NCBI GenBank assembly: GCA_024679955.1
Contig: JAILCQ010000021.1
Location: 62,001-126,000 of the forward strand
Source: Bacillota bacterium
Lineage (GTDB): Bacteria; Bacillota; Dehalobacteriia; UBA4068
DNA length: 64,000 bases
Direction of reading: 5' to 3'
In this document: positions 28,722-36,693 of the stretch, one piece after another
How positions within the stretch are numbered: the first letter of the stretch is position 1
Layout of the letters: the number at the start of each line of letters is the position of its first letter
The notes under the pieces: model-generated
What the model saw: the letters and a program-made list of their open reading frames with translations, nothing else
The model's database searches: none
What the model was told of the DNA's origin: nothing
Translations under genes and position numbers: made by a program

Positions 28722-30032
28722 TTAAAATGCCCGGTTGTCCTTGACCCGCACCGCTTTGCCTTCAAAACGCGGCAGAGATTTGGGTTCCAACAATTTGATA
28801 TCCGCGGAAATATTCAATGTGCTCTGCAGGGCGGCGGCGATACGGCCTTTCATGCTTTGCATATCCCGCACGGTATCGGAGAACATTTCATCCGTCAATT
28901 CTACTTGTACTTCCATGGTGTCCAGATTGTTTTTGCGGTCGACGATAATCATATAATTGGGATCCATACCCAATTCCAGCAGCACGGATTCGATTTGCGA
29001 GGGGAAGACGTTGATGCCGCGAATGATCAGCATGTCGTCGGTGCGGCCTTTGGGCTTGCTCATCCGCACCAGGGTGCGGCCGCATTCGCATTTGCTATGA
29101 TCCAGCATACAGATATCCCGGGTGCGATAGCGCATCAGAGGCAGGGCTTCTTTGCCGATGCAGGTGAACACCAGTTCGCCGTAGACGCCGTCGGGCAAAG
29201 GCTGGCCGGTGGAAGGATCCACCACTTCCGGATAGAACATATCTTCGTTCACATGCAGGCCCTGCTGCAAATAGCATTCCGAGGCCACGCCGGGGCCGGC
29301 GATCTCGGAAAGGCCGTAGATATCGTAGGCCTTGATGTCCAACAGTTTTTCGATTTCCTTGCGCATTTCTTCCGACCAGGGTTCCGCGCCGAAAATGCCC
29401 GCCCGCAATTTCAGCTCATGGGCGTCGATACCCATATCCCGCAGGGTTTCGCCGATATGCAAAGCATAGGACGGGGTGCAGCAGATGATATCCGAGCTAT
29501 AGTCCTGCAAGATCTGCACCTGGCGTTTGGTATTGCCGGTAGAGACCGGCAGAGCGGTGGCGCCCAACAATTCCGCGCCGTAATGCAGGCCCATGCCGCC
29601 GGTAAACAGGCCGTAACCATAGGAAATGTGGATCAGGTCCTCTTTGCTGCCCCCGGCGCCCACGATGGCCCGAGCCGCGCCGCGGGACCAATTGTGGATA
29701 TCGCCGGCGGTATAGCCCACCACGGTTTGTTTGCCGGTGGTGCCCGAAGAAGCATGGATGCGCACCAAATCCTCTTTACCCACGGCAAACATGCCGAAAG
29801 GATAGGTATCGCGCAGATCGTTCTTTACGGTAAACGGCAGATTTACGATGTCGTCGATGGATTTGATATCTCCGGGTTCCAGACCCATCTCGTCCATGCG
29901 GCGGCGCATAGAGGGCACATGCTCGTAATTGGCCTTTACCAGGCGGCGCAAAGCCTGGCTTTGCATATAATGCAAAACATCCCTGGAGGCGCATTCATAT
30001 GCCGGTTCATAATACATTGCTTGCTTTTCCAT
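28722..30032 (-). CDS. paaK: Phenylacetate-CoA ligase
   Basis: A 436-aa adenylate-forming enzyme that makes phenylacetyl-CoA (or aryl-acetyl-CoA) from acid, ATP and CoA. The core motif IHASSGTTGKQTVVGYT lies at about 91-107. YGYGLFTGGMGLHYGAE and AYDIYGLSEIAGPGVASEC follow, then the hinge and RTRDICMLDHSKCECGRTLVRMSKPKGRTDDMLIIRGINVFPSQIE. It lies upstream of the ACT gene in a two-gene operon with a clear promoter. No indolepyruvate oxidoreductase is adjacent, although that is a frequent neighbour; the substrate is therefore inferred only from family. Confidence 0.94.
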   Translation of the reverse strand: MEKQAMYYEPAYECASRDVLHYMQSQALRRLVKANYEHVPSMRRRMDEMGLEPGDIKSIDDIVNLPFTVKNDLRDTYPFGMFAVGKEDLVRIHASSGTTGKQTVVGYTAGDIHNWSRGAARAIVGAGGSKEDLIHISYGYGLFTGGMGLHYGAELLGATALPVSTGNTKRQVQILQDYSSDIICCTPSYALHIGETLRDMGIDAHELKLRAGIFGAEPWSEEMRKEIEKLLDIKAYDIYGLSEIAGPGVASECYLQQGLHVNEDMFYPEVVDPSTGQPLPDGVYGELVFTCIGKEALPLMRYRTRDICMLDHSKCECGRTLVRMSKPKGRTDDMLIIRGINVFPSQIESVLLELGMDPNYMIIVDRKNNLDTMEVQVELTDEMFSDTVRDMQSMKGRIAAALQSTLNISADIKLLEPKSLPRFEGKAVRVKDNRAF

Positions 30033-30161
30033 TCTCTTCCTCCTAAACTAAAGCTTATCCTGTCTATCCCGGACGGCGCTTTCGGGGTCCGCCGCCGTTT
30101 TACCGGTCCTGCCCGGCTGGGCATAAGACCTTAGGGAATCATAAAGAAAATTAATTATTTT

Positions 30162-30190
30162 ATTATATAGTCTTTCACTGAGAAAAGCAA
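30162..30190 (-). promoter_or_regulatory. Promoter of the paaK-ACT operon
   Basis: On the minus strand TTGCTT (30190-30185) and TATAAT (30167-30162), spacer 17. The leader is about 125 bases. Confidence 0.75.
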
Positions 30191-30225
30191 GGAAAATAAG
30201 CGTATTTATAATATTGATAGAGATT

Positions 30226-30240
30226 CTTAATAATATTAAG
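30226..30240. promoter_or_regulatory. 15-bp palindrome upstream of rubrerythrin, candidate Fur/PerR-type site
   Basis: CTTAATA-A-TATTAAG is a perfect 7-1-7 palindrome ending eight bases before the -35 of the rubrerythrin promoter. The geometry matches PerR/Fur boxes, though the sequence is not the classic TTATAATNATTATAA. Confidence 0.5.
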
Positions 30241-30248
30241 CGGATGGA

Positions 30249-30277
30249 TTGACAAGGGATTTTTGCTATTATAAAAT
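30249..30277 (+). promoter_or_regulatory. Promoter of rubrerythrin
   Basis: TTGACA at 30249-30254 and TAAAAT at 30272-30277, spacer 17 bases, 44 bases before the ATG. Confidence 0.8.
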
Positions 30278-30321
30278 GGATATAGCCGATTGAAATGTAT
30301 ATACAGGAAAGGAGCCTATTT

Positions 30322-30861
30322 ATGGAATTAAAAGGAAGCAAAACCGAAGCCAATCTGCAAGCCGCTTTCGCCGGTGAATCCATGGCCAGAAACAAATACA
30401 CCTATTACGCCTCCAGAGCGAAAAAAGACGGCTATGAACAAATCGCCGCTATTTTTACGGAAACCGCCAATAACGAAAAAGAACATGCCAAGCTGTGGTT
30501 CAAAGCTTTGCATGACGGCGGCGTGCCGGATACCGTCACCAATCTGCTGGACGCCGCTGCCGGCGAAAACTATGAATGGACGGAAATGTACGCCGATTTT
30601 GCCAAAACCGCCAAAGAGGAAGGCTTTGACCAATTGGCCGACCAATTCGCCGCCGTGGGCCAGATCGAAAAAGAGCATGAAGCCAGATATCGCAAGCTGG
30701 CCGCCAATATCAAAGAAAACGCCGTTTTCGTCAAAGCCGAAAGCCAGCTTTGGCAATGCGCCAACTGCGGCCATATCGTAGAAGGCAAAGCCGCGCCGGA
30801 AGTCTGCCCGGTCTGCAATCACCCCCAATCCTATTTCGCCATTTTGGCTCAGAATTATTAA
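30322..30861 (+). CDS. Rubrerythrin
   Basis: A 179-aa peroxide-reducing protein of anaerobes. The ferritin-like diiron domain has the two paired motifs E..Y ([15 protein letters not shown]) and ExxH ([14 protein letters not shown]; then [12 protein letters not shown]). The C-terminal rubredoxin-like domain has [27 protein letters not shown] for one iron. The ATG at 30322 follows AAAGGAG; an in-frame ATG at 30295 is too early. It has its own promoter, an upstream palindrome suggesting oxidative-stress control, and a very strong terminator. The rubredoxin at 5.7 kb could supply its electrons. Confidence 0.96.
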   Translation: MELKGSKTEANLQAAFAGESMARNKYTYYASRAKKDGYEQIAAIFTETANNEKEHAKLWFKALHDGGVPDTVTNLLDAAAGENYEWTEMYADFAKTAKEEGFDQLADQFAAVGQIEKEHEARYRKLAANIKENAVFVKAESQLWQCANCGHIVEGKAAPEVCPVCNHPQSYFAILAQNY

Positions 30862-30891
30862 GCCGCTCGAAGGCATAACCGATTTTGTTAT

Positions 30892-30930
30892 AAACAGGGG
30901 AAAAGCGCAACGCTTTTCCCCTGTTTTTTG
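30892..30930 (+). terminator. Strong terminator after rubrerythrin
   Basis: AAACAGGGGAAAAGCG at 30892-30907 pairs perfectly with CGCTTTTCCCCTGTTT at 30911-30926, followed by Ts. Confidence 0.93.
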
Positions 30931-30982
30931 CCGCCCCTCCCCGCCTTCCCTGCAGCGGCGGGACTTTGTGTTCTTTGCCATA
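30927..30982 (+). repeat. Left copy of an imperfect repeat flanking the ATPase island
   Basis: TTTGCCG, CCCTCCCCGC, TTCCC, CTGCAG, GCGGG and TTCTTTGCCATA occur in the same order as in 32727-32792. Both copies directly follow strong terminators. The match is imperfect, with small gaps. Confidence 0.5.
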
Positions 30983-31035
30983 TCGCGTACATATAACTAT
31001 TTTTTTGATAAGTAGGATATTTGTCGGAAATAATG

Positions 31036-31081
31036 TATTGAAAAGTTCTAAAATATACCCTATAATAACTATTGAAAAGTT
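31036..31081 (+). promoter_or_regulatory. Promoter of the ATPase gene with 12-bp direct repeats
   Basis: TTGAAA (31038-31043) and TATAAT (31061-31066), spacer 17. TATTGAAAAGTT occurs at 31036-31047 and again at 31070-31081. The repeats overlap the -35 and the expected start point, a plausible operator arrangement. Confidence 0.6.
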
Positions 31082-31104
31082 GTACATATGGGGGCGGTGC
31101 ATTT

Positions 31105-32421
31105 ATGCTTTTCCGTAAAATCGAAGCCTTGATCGAAGAGCATTTGAGATCAAAAACAAGCAAGATCCTTCTGGTCGATGGAGCACGGCAGGTAGGCAAG
31201 ACCTACATCATCCGTTATGTCGGGAAGAAGCTTTTTTCTAATTTCATTGAAGTCAATCTGATAGAAGACGCCCTTGGCGACAGGCTTTTTGCCAACACCA
31301 GAACGGTTGAAGATTTCTATCTGCGGTTAAGTATGCTTGCCGGCAGTAAAATGCGTCAAAAGGAAAACACATTGGTTTTCCTGGATGAGATCCAGGCTTA
31401 TCCCCATATGCTTACGCTGCTTAAGTTTTTAGCGCAGGATGATCGCTTCACCTATATCGCCAGCGGCTCGCTGCTTGGCGTAACCCTATCCCAGACAACA
31501 TCCATTCCTATGGGTAGCATCAGAAAGGTGAGAATGTTCCCTCTGGATTTTGAGGAATTTCTGTATGCCAATGGTCTGAACGAGTATACCATATCAACGA
31601 TTCGGAAAAAATTTGAGGCGCTTGCGTCTTTGGATGAGCCGATGCACGAAAAGATGATGGATCTGTTTCGGAAGTATCTGTTGGTCGGAGGGCTTCCGGA
31701 TGCAGTTAATTCCTATCTTGCTGAAAAGAATATTCAATCTGTCCGTGAGATCCAGTCCGAAATCCACGATTATTACGCTGCGGACGCCTCCAAATATGAT
31801 GAGGTACGCAAACTGAAAATCCGACGGATCTACGATCTTATTCCTTCGAATATGGAGAACAAGAAAAAGCGTGTGATCGCCCAGAGCATCGAGAATAAGC
31901 GAGGGAAGATCTTCAGCGATTATCAGGATGAATTTGAGTATCTGATCAGCGCCGGTATTGCACTGCCTGTGCAGGCGATCGCCAACCCGGTCTTTCCGCT
32001 TATCGAGTCATCCGGGAAAAACCTCTTGAAACTCTATCTGAATGATGTCGGGATTCTCAGCGGTATACTTTATGGCAATAATATCCGGGCAATCATGGAG
32101 GATCAAAGGAGCATCAATCTTGGATCAATATATGAAAGCGTTGTTGCCAGCGAGTTGACGGCCCATGGATACAAACTGTTTTACTATGACAACCGCAACA
32201 AGGGAGAGGTGGATTATCTGATAGACGATTATGACAGTCTTTCTGTGGTCCCTATCGAAGTAAAATCCGGTAAGGACTATACCGTCCATAGCGCTTTGAC
32301 CACCTTTGTGAATAATGATGATTATCCTGTTATAAAAGCCTTTGTTCTTTCCAACGAACGAGAGGTGAAGCACAAGGGAAAGATCACATATATTCCCATC
32401 TATTATGTCATGTTCTTTTAG
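31105..32421 (+). CDS. AAA ATPase with DUF4143-type C-terminal domain
   Basis: A 438-aa ATPase of the AAA_14/DUF4143 type. Walker A is VDGARQVGKTYI (about 24-35) and Walker B is TLVFLDEIQAYP. The fingerprint SLLGVTLSQTTSIPMGSIRKVRMFPLDFEEFL follows at about residue 130. The C-terminal part ends GEVDYLIDDYDSLSVVPIEVKSGK, which resembles a PD-(D/E)XK nuclease-like core. The role of the family is unknown. Composition is clearly more AT-rich than all neighbours, with TTA leucines and AT-ended codons, a sign of recent acquisition. The ATG at 31105 is used; an earlier ATG-less extension to 31072 is unlikely. Confidence 0.87.
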   Translation: MLFRKIEALIEEHLRSKTSKILLVDGARQVGKTYIIRYVGKKLFSNFIEVNLIEDALGDRLFANTRTVEDFYLRLSMLAGSKMRQKENTLVFLDEIQAYPHMLTLLKFLAQDDRFTYIASGSLLGVTLSQTTSIPMGSIRKVRMFPLDFEEFLYANGLNEYTISTIRKKFEALASLDEPMHEKMMDLFRKYLLVGGLPDAVNSYLAEKNIQSVREIQSEIHDYYAADASKYDEVRKLKIRRIYDLIPSNMENKKKRVIAQSIENKRGKIFSDYQDEFEYLISAGIALPVQAIANPVFPLIESSGKNLLKLYLNDVGILSGILYGNNIRAIMEDQRSINLGSIYESVVASELTAHGYKLFYYDNRNKGEVDYLIDDYDSLSVVPIEVKSGKDYTVHSALTTFVNNDDYPVIKAFVLSNEREVKHKGKITYIPIYYVMFF

Positions 32422-32540
32422 ATTTACCAATGCCGAAGGTGGCAAATACCGTACAATCTGTTTTCTTACACCAGTTCCAACCGACGGTACAAATACAATC
32501 TTTTTACAAACTATGATTTGTTCTAACATTGCTTCTAACG

Positions 32541-32648
32541 AAATCTGGCACAAAAAACAGCAAAGTGAGCGTTTCCTTTGACGTTCTTTTTAAACTTGCC
32601 GAGGTTTTGGAAACGACGCCCAGCAAACTCTTCGCCTTCAGAGAATAA
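32541..32648 (+). pseudogene. C-terminal relic of an XRE-type helix-turn-helix regulator
   Basis: The frame reads SVSFDVLFKLAEVLETTPSKLFAFRE then stop at 32646-32648. This closely resembles the end of small Cro/CI-type regulators (last helices of the HTH domain). Upstream there is no start codon with a complete HTH: the frame runs back through unrelated sequence, and neighbouring frames hold stops. It lies 120 bases after the ATPase gene, in the same AT-richer segment. Confidence 0.5.
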
Positions 32649-32690
32649 AACAGCGTATAGACCGCAATCCCTGGGTCTATACGCTGTTTT
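32647..32690 (+). terminator. Strong terminator at the end of the ATPase island
   Basis: AAAACAGCGTATAGACC at 32647-32663 pairs with GGTCTATACGCTGTTTT at 32674-32690, a perfect 17-bp stem followed by TGTTT. It would also work on the other strand. Confidence 0.92.
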
Positions 32691-32726
32691 TGTTTATGGC
32701 CGGAGATTTTTCTCCGCCTTTTTTCA

Positions 32727-32792
32727 TTTGCGGTCCCTCCCCGCTCTTCCCGCTGCAGGCGGGGGAGAAATCTTCCCTGTCTTTGCGGCATA
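32727..32792 (+). repeat. Right copy of the imperfect repeat flanking the ATPase island
   Basis: TTTGCGG, CCCTCCCCGC, TCTTCCC, GCTGCAGGCGGG and TCTTTGCGGCATA follow the order of the left copy at 30927-30982. The right copy runs into the sigma-E-type promoter of spoIIID. Confidence 0.5.
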
Positions 32793-32816
32793 ATCCGCCT
32801 TCGGGGTTCATAGGAT
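32787..32816 (+). promoter_or_regulatory. Sigma-E-type promoter of spoIIID
   Basis: GGCATAAT at 32787-32794, a 14-base spacer and CATAGGAT at 32809-32816. This is close to the sigma-E pattern KMATATT-N14-CATACANT and is in the right place, 31 bases before the ATG. SpoIIID is sigma-E-dependent in Bacillus. Confidence 0.6.
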
Positions 32817-32846
32817 GTAGCAAAGCGGACGCGGGAGGCTCGGAAT

Positions 32847-33119
32847 ATGCAGGAATATATTGAACAGCGGGTGTTGGAGATCGGCAATTATATCATCGAA
32901 AGCGGTTCCACGGTCAGGCAAACCGCCCAGGTTTTCGGCGTCAGCAAGAGCACCGTACACAAGGACGTGACGGAGCGTTTGCCCTTGCTCAACGAATTGA
33001 TCGCCGCCCGGGTTCGGGATATTCTGGATAACAACAAGGCGGAGCGGCATCTGCGGGGCGGCGAGGCCACCCGGCAGAAGTATTTGCGGCAGAAGGAAGA
33101 CGCCCCGGCCTGGCAATAG
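32847..33119 (+). CDS. spoIIID: Sporulation transcription factor SpoIIID
   Basis: A 90-aa DNA-binding regulator of mother-cell sporulation genes. It aligns with Bacillus SpoIIID over its whole length: MQEYIEQRVLEIGNYIIESGSTVRQTAQVFGVSKSTVHKDVTERLPLLN (HTH at about 22-43), then VRDILDNNKAERHLRGGEATRQKY. The basic C-terminal tail is also typical. GGGAGGC precedes the start. The neighbours differ from the usual spoIIQ/mreB context. It is strong evidence that this organism forms endospores, or recently did. Confidence 0.96.
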   Translation: MQEYIEQRVLEIGNYIIESGSTVRQTAQVFGVSKSTVHKDVTERLPLLNELIAARVRDILDNNKAERHLRGGEATRQKYLRQKEDAPAWQ

Positions 33120-33195
33120 GGGCCGGAAAAGGCGCAGAACCAGCCTTGTTCCGCCGTTTTGCCACAAAAAACCAAGGCTGCGGCTTTGTTTGTTA

Positions 33196-33224
33196 TTGTC
33201 GCGGCAGGATTTATCGGCTATAAT
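33196..33224 (+). promoter_or_regulatory. Promoter of purine nucleoside phosphorylase
   Basis: TTGTCG at 33196-33201 and TATAAT at 33219-33224, spacer 17, about 77 bases before the ATG. A weak hairpin (CAGCCTTG/CAAGGCTG, 33141-33180) upstream may end the spoIIID transcript. Confidence 0.7.
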
Positions 33225-33300
33225 AAAAGCATCCCCGGTCCCTGCTTCCGGGGAAGGGCATGCGGGCCCCAACGTTTTTTCAAAAAAGGAGATTTGCGTC

Positions 33301-34143
33301 ATGAACGATCATCCGCTATACCGCCAATTGCAGCAATGCCTGGAAGCGGTTCGCCGCATCACCGATTTTCAACCCCAAACCGGCGTAGTTTTAGGCTCCG
33401 GCTTGGGCGGGTTCGCCCAAAGCATGGAGATCGAAGCCGCCATTCCCTATGGGGATCTGCCGGATTTTCCCGTCTCCACTGTGGACGGGCATCAGGGCCG
33501 CTTTCTTTTCGGCTATGTGCAGGGCGCGCCGGTCGTGGCCATGCAGGGCCGGGTGCATTATTATGAAGGCTACGACATCCAGCAAACGGTCATGCCCATT
33601 CGCCTTCTGGGCCTGCTGGGGGTCAAAGCTTTGCTGCTGACCAATGCCGCGGGCGGCGTCAACACCGCTTTTCAGCCGGGAGACCTGATGGCGATCACCG
33701 ACCAGATCGGCGTTTTCGCCCCGTCTCCCCTGCGGGGACCCAATATCGACATACTGGGGCCCCGTTTTCCCGATATGAGCCAGATCTACGATCGGGCCCT
33801 GCGCCAAACCATACTGGAGCAAGGGGACAAGCTGGGCATTCCCCTGCAGCAGGGCGTATACATCCAATTCCCCGGCCCGGCCTTTGAAACGCCTCAGGAA
33901 ATCAAAATGGCCCGCCTGCTGGGGGCGGATGCGGTAGGCATGAGCACGGCCTGCGAAGCCATCGCCGCCCGGCATATGGGCCTGCGGGTGGCCGGGATCA
34001 GCCTCATCACCAATATGGCGGCGGGGATACTGGATCAGCCCCTGTCCCATACGGAGGTAAACGAAACCGCCGCCCGGGCGGAAGCGGCCTTTTGCCGTTT
34101 GGTCAGCCATGTTTTGGCGGCCTTCGCCGAAGCCACGGCATAA
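33301..34143 (+). CDS. Purine nucleoside phosphorylase (trimeric, PNP I type)
   Basis: A 280-aa enzyme splitting inosine/guanosine (and deoxy forms) with phosphate. GVVLGSGLGGFA at about residues 27-38 is the phosphate loop, VAMQGRVHYYEGY and LLLTNAAGGVN the following core, and GPAFETPQEI plus VGMSTACEAIAARHMGLRVAGISLITNMAAG the purine site. The true start is the ATG at 33301 after AAGGAG; the open frame extends to 33190 without a ribosome site. Purine salvage here complements guaB. It is followed by holA after about 65 bases. Confidence 0.93.
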   Translation: MNDHPLYRQLQQCLEAVRRITDFQPQTGVVLGSGLGGFAQSMEIEAAIPYGDLPDFPVSTVDGHQGRFLFGYVQGAPVVAMQGRVHYYEGYDIQQTVMPIRLLGLLGVKALLLTNAAGGVNTAFQPGDLMAITDQIGVFAPSPLRGPNIDILGPRFPDMSQIYDRALRQTILEQGDKLGIPLQQGVYIQFPGPAFETPQEIKMARLLGADAVGMSTACEAIAARHMGLRVAGISLITNMAAGILDQPLSHTEVNETAARAEAAFCRLVSHVLAAFAEATA

Positions 34144-34210
34144 AGACGGAAAGCAAGCGGCCGCCGGGGCGCCCCCACAGCGCCGCTGAGACCGGTAAAG
34201 GAACACGGCT

Positions 34211-35215
34211 ATGAAACAGTTATGGCACAGTTTGAATATGGGTTTGCTTTGTCCGGTGTATTTGTTTTACGGCCAGGAGCGGTTGCTTTTGGCGGAAGCG
34301 GTGGACAAGGTGTGCCAAATCGCCCTGCCCCAAAAGGACGAATGGAGCCGGCAAAGCTTCGACGGGGAGCAGACCGGGCCGGAGGAGATCGTGGACGCGG
34401 CCAATGACGTCGCCTTTTTCGGCGGCAAACGGGTGATCATCGTCAAAGGCGTGCCCTGGCTGGGCAAAAAAGGCGGTGAAGGGCAGGAGGCGGCGCTGCA
34501 GGTTTTGCTGCGCTATATCGCCGACCCCAACCCGGCCAGCATACTGATACTCATCGCCGGCGATACCGTGGACAAGCGCCGCAAACTGGTCACCGCCATC
34601 GCCAAAAGCGGCCGGGTGGTGGAATTTCCCCTGCAAAAAGCCGGGGAGCGGGTAAAATGGCTGGGCGATTATTGCAAACGCCAGGGCAAGACCGCGGAAC
34701 GGGCCGCCCTGGAATACGTCTCCCTGCATTGCGCCGGCGGTTTGCAGCAATTGCAGCTGGAAGGACAAAAGCTGCTGCTGTATGCGGCGGATCAGCCCAA
34801 GATCACCCTGGCCATGGCGGAAGAGACCGTCAGCCGCAGCGCCCTGGCCGGCGCTTTCGATCTAAGCGACGCCGTGGCGGCCCGGCAGCCGGCCGCCGCC
34901 CGCCGCATCTACCGGCAAATGCTGCAGCAGGGCCAGGCGGAACAGGTGATCCTGGCCACCCTGGCCAATCATTACCGCAATATTTTGGCCGTTCAGGATC
35001 TGCTGCATCAGGGCAAAACCGTTCCTGACGCCGCCGGCATTTTATCCATACACCCCTTTGTGGCGGAAAAATGCGCCGCCGCCGCCAAACGCTATTCGCA
35101 AAAGCAATTGCTGAAAGCCCTGGATCTGCTGTTGGCGGCGGATATCGGCCAAAAAACCGGACAAACCAATCTGCGGGAGACTTTGGAAACCGCCCTGATC
35201 CGCTGCTGCTATTGA
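34211..35215 (+). CDS. holA: DNA polymerase III delta subunit
   Basis: A 334-aa clamp-loader subunit that opens the sliding clamp. YLFYGQERLLLAEAVDKV, DVAFFGGKRVIIVKGVPWL, ILILIAGDTVDKRRKLVTAI and, in the C-terminal domain, AEQVILATLANHYRNILAVQDLLHQGK and NLRETLETALIRCC are typical of HolA. The delta lineage lacks a working Walker A, as here. It would assemble with the DnaX encoded at 42-44 kb. In many Firmicutes holA lies beside rpsT and comEC; rpsT is not seen downstream here. Confidence 0.92.
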   Translation: MKQLWHSLNMGLLCPVYLFYGQERLLLAEAVDKVCQIALPQKDEWSRQSFDGEQTGPEEIVDAANDVAFFGGKRVIIVKGVPWLGKKGGEGQEAALQVLLRYIADPNPASILILIAGDTVDKRRKLVTAIAKSGRVVEFPLQKAGERVKWLGDYCKRQGKTAERAALEYVSLHCAGGLQQLQLEGQKLLLYAADQPKITLAMAEETVSRSALAGAFDLSDAVAARQPAAARRIYRQMLQQGQAEQVILATLANHYRNILAVQDLLHQGKTVPDAAGILSIHPFVAEKCAAAAKRYSQKQLLKALDLLLAADIGQKTGQTNLRETLETALIRCCY

Positions 35216-35230
35216 TTTTTACGCATTCTT

Positions 35231-35280
35231 TTCCATCAAAAAACTCGAATCCGCAAAGGATCCGAGTTTTTTTGATGGAA
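35231..35280. terminator. Bidirectional terminator between holA and ssnA
   Basis: CCATCAAAAAACTCG and CGAGTTTTTTTGATGG form the arms, with an inner ATCC/GGAT. Both convergent genes end within about 20 bases. Confidence 0.9.
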
Positions 35281-35295
35281 AAATTTCCGGCCGCC

Positions 35296-36624
35296 TCAGG
35301 CATTGATACGGGCCCAAAGGCTCGCCGCCTGCTGCCGGGCCTGTCCGGCGATCTGTTCTTCGTCCAAGGCTGTCAGCTGCCGGTTTTTCATCAAGATCCG
35401 CCCGGCGGCCACGGTGCTTTGCACGGAGCGGCCGTTGACGCCGAACAGCAAATGGGCGTCGGCATTGGCGGCGTCCATGGGGGTGATGGGATGATAGTCC
35501 AGCACGATCACATCCGCTGCCGCCCCCGGCCGCAGCACGCCCAAGGGCGGGGCGAAAAAGCAGGCGGCGATTTGCGGATTGTTGACGAACAGCATTTGCG
35601 GCGCTTCCTGCCAGGCCGCGTTGCAATCGGCCAGGGCCAATTTATGGATCAGATTGGCCGCCTTGTAGCTTTCCAGCATATCGCCGGTATAGCCGTCGGT
35701 CCCCAAGCCGCACAGCACGCCCCGGGCCATCATGCGCATCACCGGCGGGCAGCCTACGGCGTTGCCCATATTGGATTCCGGGTTATGGGCCACGATCACC
35801 TGATGCTCTCGCAGCAAGTCGATCTCCTCCTCGTCCAGGAAAACCCCGTGTACGGCGATGGTTTTGGGCGAGAGCGCACCGCAGTCGGCCAAACGCCGCA
35901 CCACCCGGCAGCCGTATTTGGCCAGGCAATCTTCCTCATCCACCGGCCCTTCCGCCACATGGATGTGCAGACCGGCCCCTTCCGCCGCCGTCACCGCCTG
36001 TTCCAGGGTGGCAGGGCTTAAGGTAAAGGAGGCGTGGAGCCCCATCATCCCCTGCAGGCCCGGATCGTTTTGCCGGCGGCAATGGCGGATAAAGGCGGCG
36101 TTTTCGCGGATGGCCCGGGCCGCCTGGGCCGGGCCGTGGCGATCGGAGGTTTCATAGCACAGGCAGCAGCGCAAACCGGCCCCCCGCAAAGCCTCCGCCA
36201 AAACGAACAGGCTGTCTTCGGTCTGGCCATAGCTGGCATGATGGTCAAAAACGGTGGTCACGCCGTTTTTGATGCAGTCCACCGCCGTCACCAAAGCCGA
36301 GGCCCGGTTGTCTTCATTGTTCAAACAGCCGTCCAAGCGCCACCACAGGCCCTCCAGGATATCGCCGAAGCCTTTCGGCGCATAGCCCCGTATGGTCAAG
36401 CCGCGGGAAAGGGCGCTGTAAATATGATGATGCAGATTGATCAAAGCCGGCATGATCAAACCGCCGCCGGCGTCCAAAACTTCCGCCTGGGGATACGCCG
36501 CCGCCACATCCTGCCGCCGGCCCACGCAAACGATGCTTTCCCCGTCTATGGCCACCGCCCCGTCGTCGAACCAGGGATGTTCCGGGTCGCGGGTCAGTAC
36601 CCTGCCGTTCTCTATACGCAGCAT
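35296..36624 (-). CDS. ssnA: SsnA-type aminohydrolase
   Basis: A 442-aa metal-dependent aminohydrolase, the same length as E. coli SsnA and sharing its distinctive motifs. These are LINLHHHIYSALSRGLTIRG (metal histidines), LEGLWWRLDGCLNNE, VFDHHASYGQTEDSL, CYETSDRHG, HIHVAEG, VAHNPESNMGN and GLGTDGYTGDMLES. The family is close to guanine/8-oxoguanine deaminases, but the physiological substrate of SsnA is not settled. AAGGAGG precedes the ATG. It sits downstream of yloV, with a hairpin between, and may be co-transcribed in part. Confidence 0.88.
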   Translation of the reverse strand: MLRIENGRVLTRDPEHPWFDDGAVAIDGESIVCVGRRQDVAAAYPQAEVLDAGGGLIMPALINLHHHIYSALSRGLTIRGYAPKGFGDILEGLWWRLDGCLNNEDNRASALVTAVDCIKNGVTTVFDHHASYGQTEDSLFVLAEALRGAGLRCCLCYETSDRHGPAQAARAIRENAAFIRHCRRQNDPGLQGMMGLHASFTLSPATLEQAVTAAEGAGLHIHVAEGPVDEEDCLAKYGCRVVRRLADCGALSPKTIAVHGVFLDEEEIDLLREHQVIVAHNPESNMGNAVGCPPVMRMMARGVLCGLGTDGYTGDMLESYKAANLIHKLALADCNAAWQEAPQMLFVNNPQIAACFFAPPLGVLRPGAAADVIVLDYHPITPMDAANADAHLLFGVNGRSVQSTVAAGRILMKNRQLTALDEEQIAGQARQQAASLWARINA

Positions 36625-36653
36625 AATCGTTCCCTCCTTATTCCCGATAAGGA

Positions 36654-36679
36654 ATGCGCCGGTCTGACAACCGGCGCAT
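36654..36679. terminator. Hairpin between yloV and ssnA
   Basis: ATGCGCCGGT at 36654-36663 pairs with ACCGGCGCAT at 36670-36679. There is no T-run on the minus strand, so it may be an attenuating hairpin rather than a full terminator. Confidence 0.5.
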
Positions 36680-36693
36680 GCTTCCGTTGAAGA

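Noticed and set aside
32125..32553. Minus-strand 142-aa frame across the end of the ATPase gene
   Set aside because: It is mostly antisense to the DUF4143 region; the extra N-terminal part matches nothing I know and has no promoter or ribosome site.
35241..35270. CTCGAATCCGCAAAGG resembling a tRNA T-arm
   Set aside because: It is the upper part of the holA/ssnA terminator hairpin and has no tRNA acceptor or anticodon arms.
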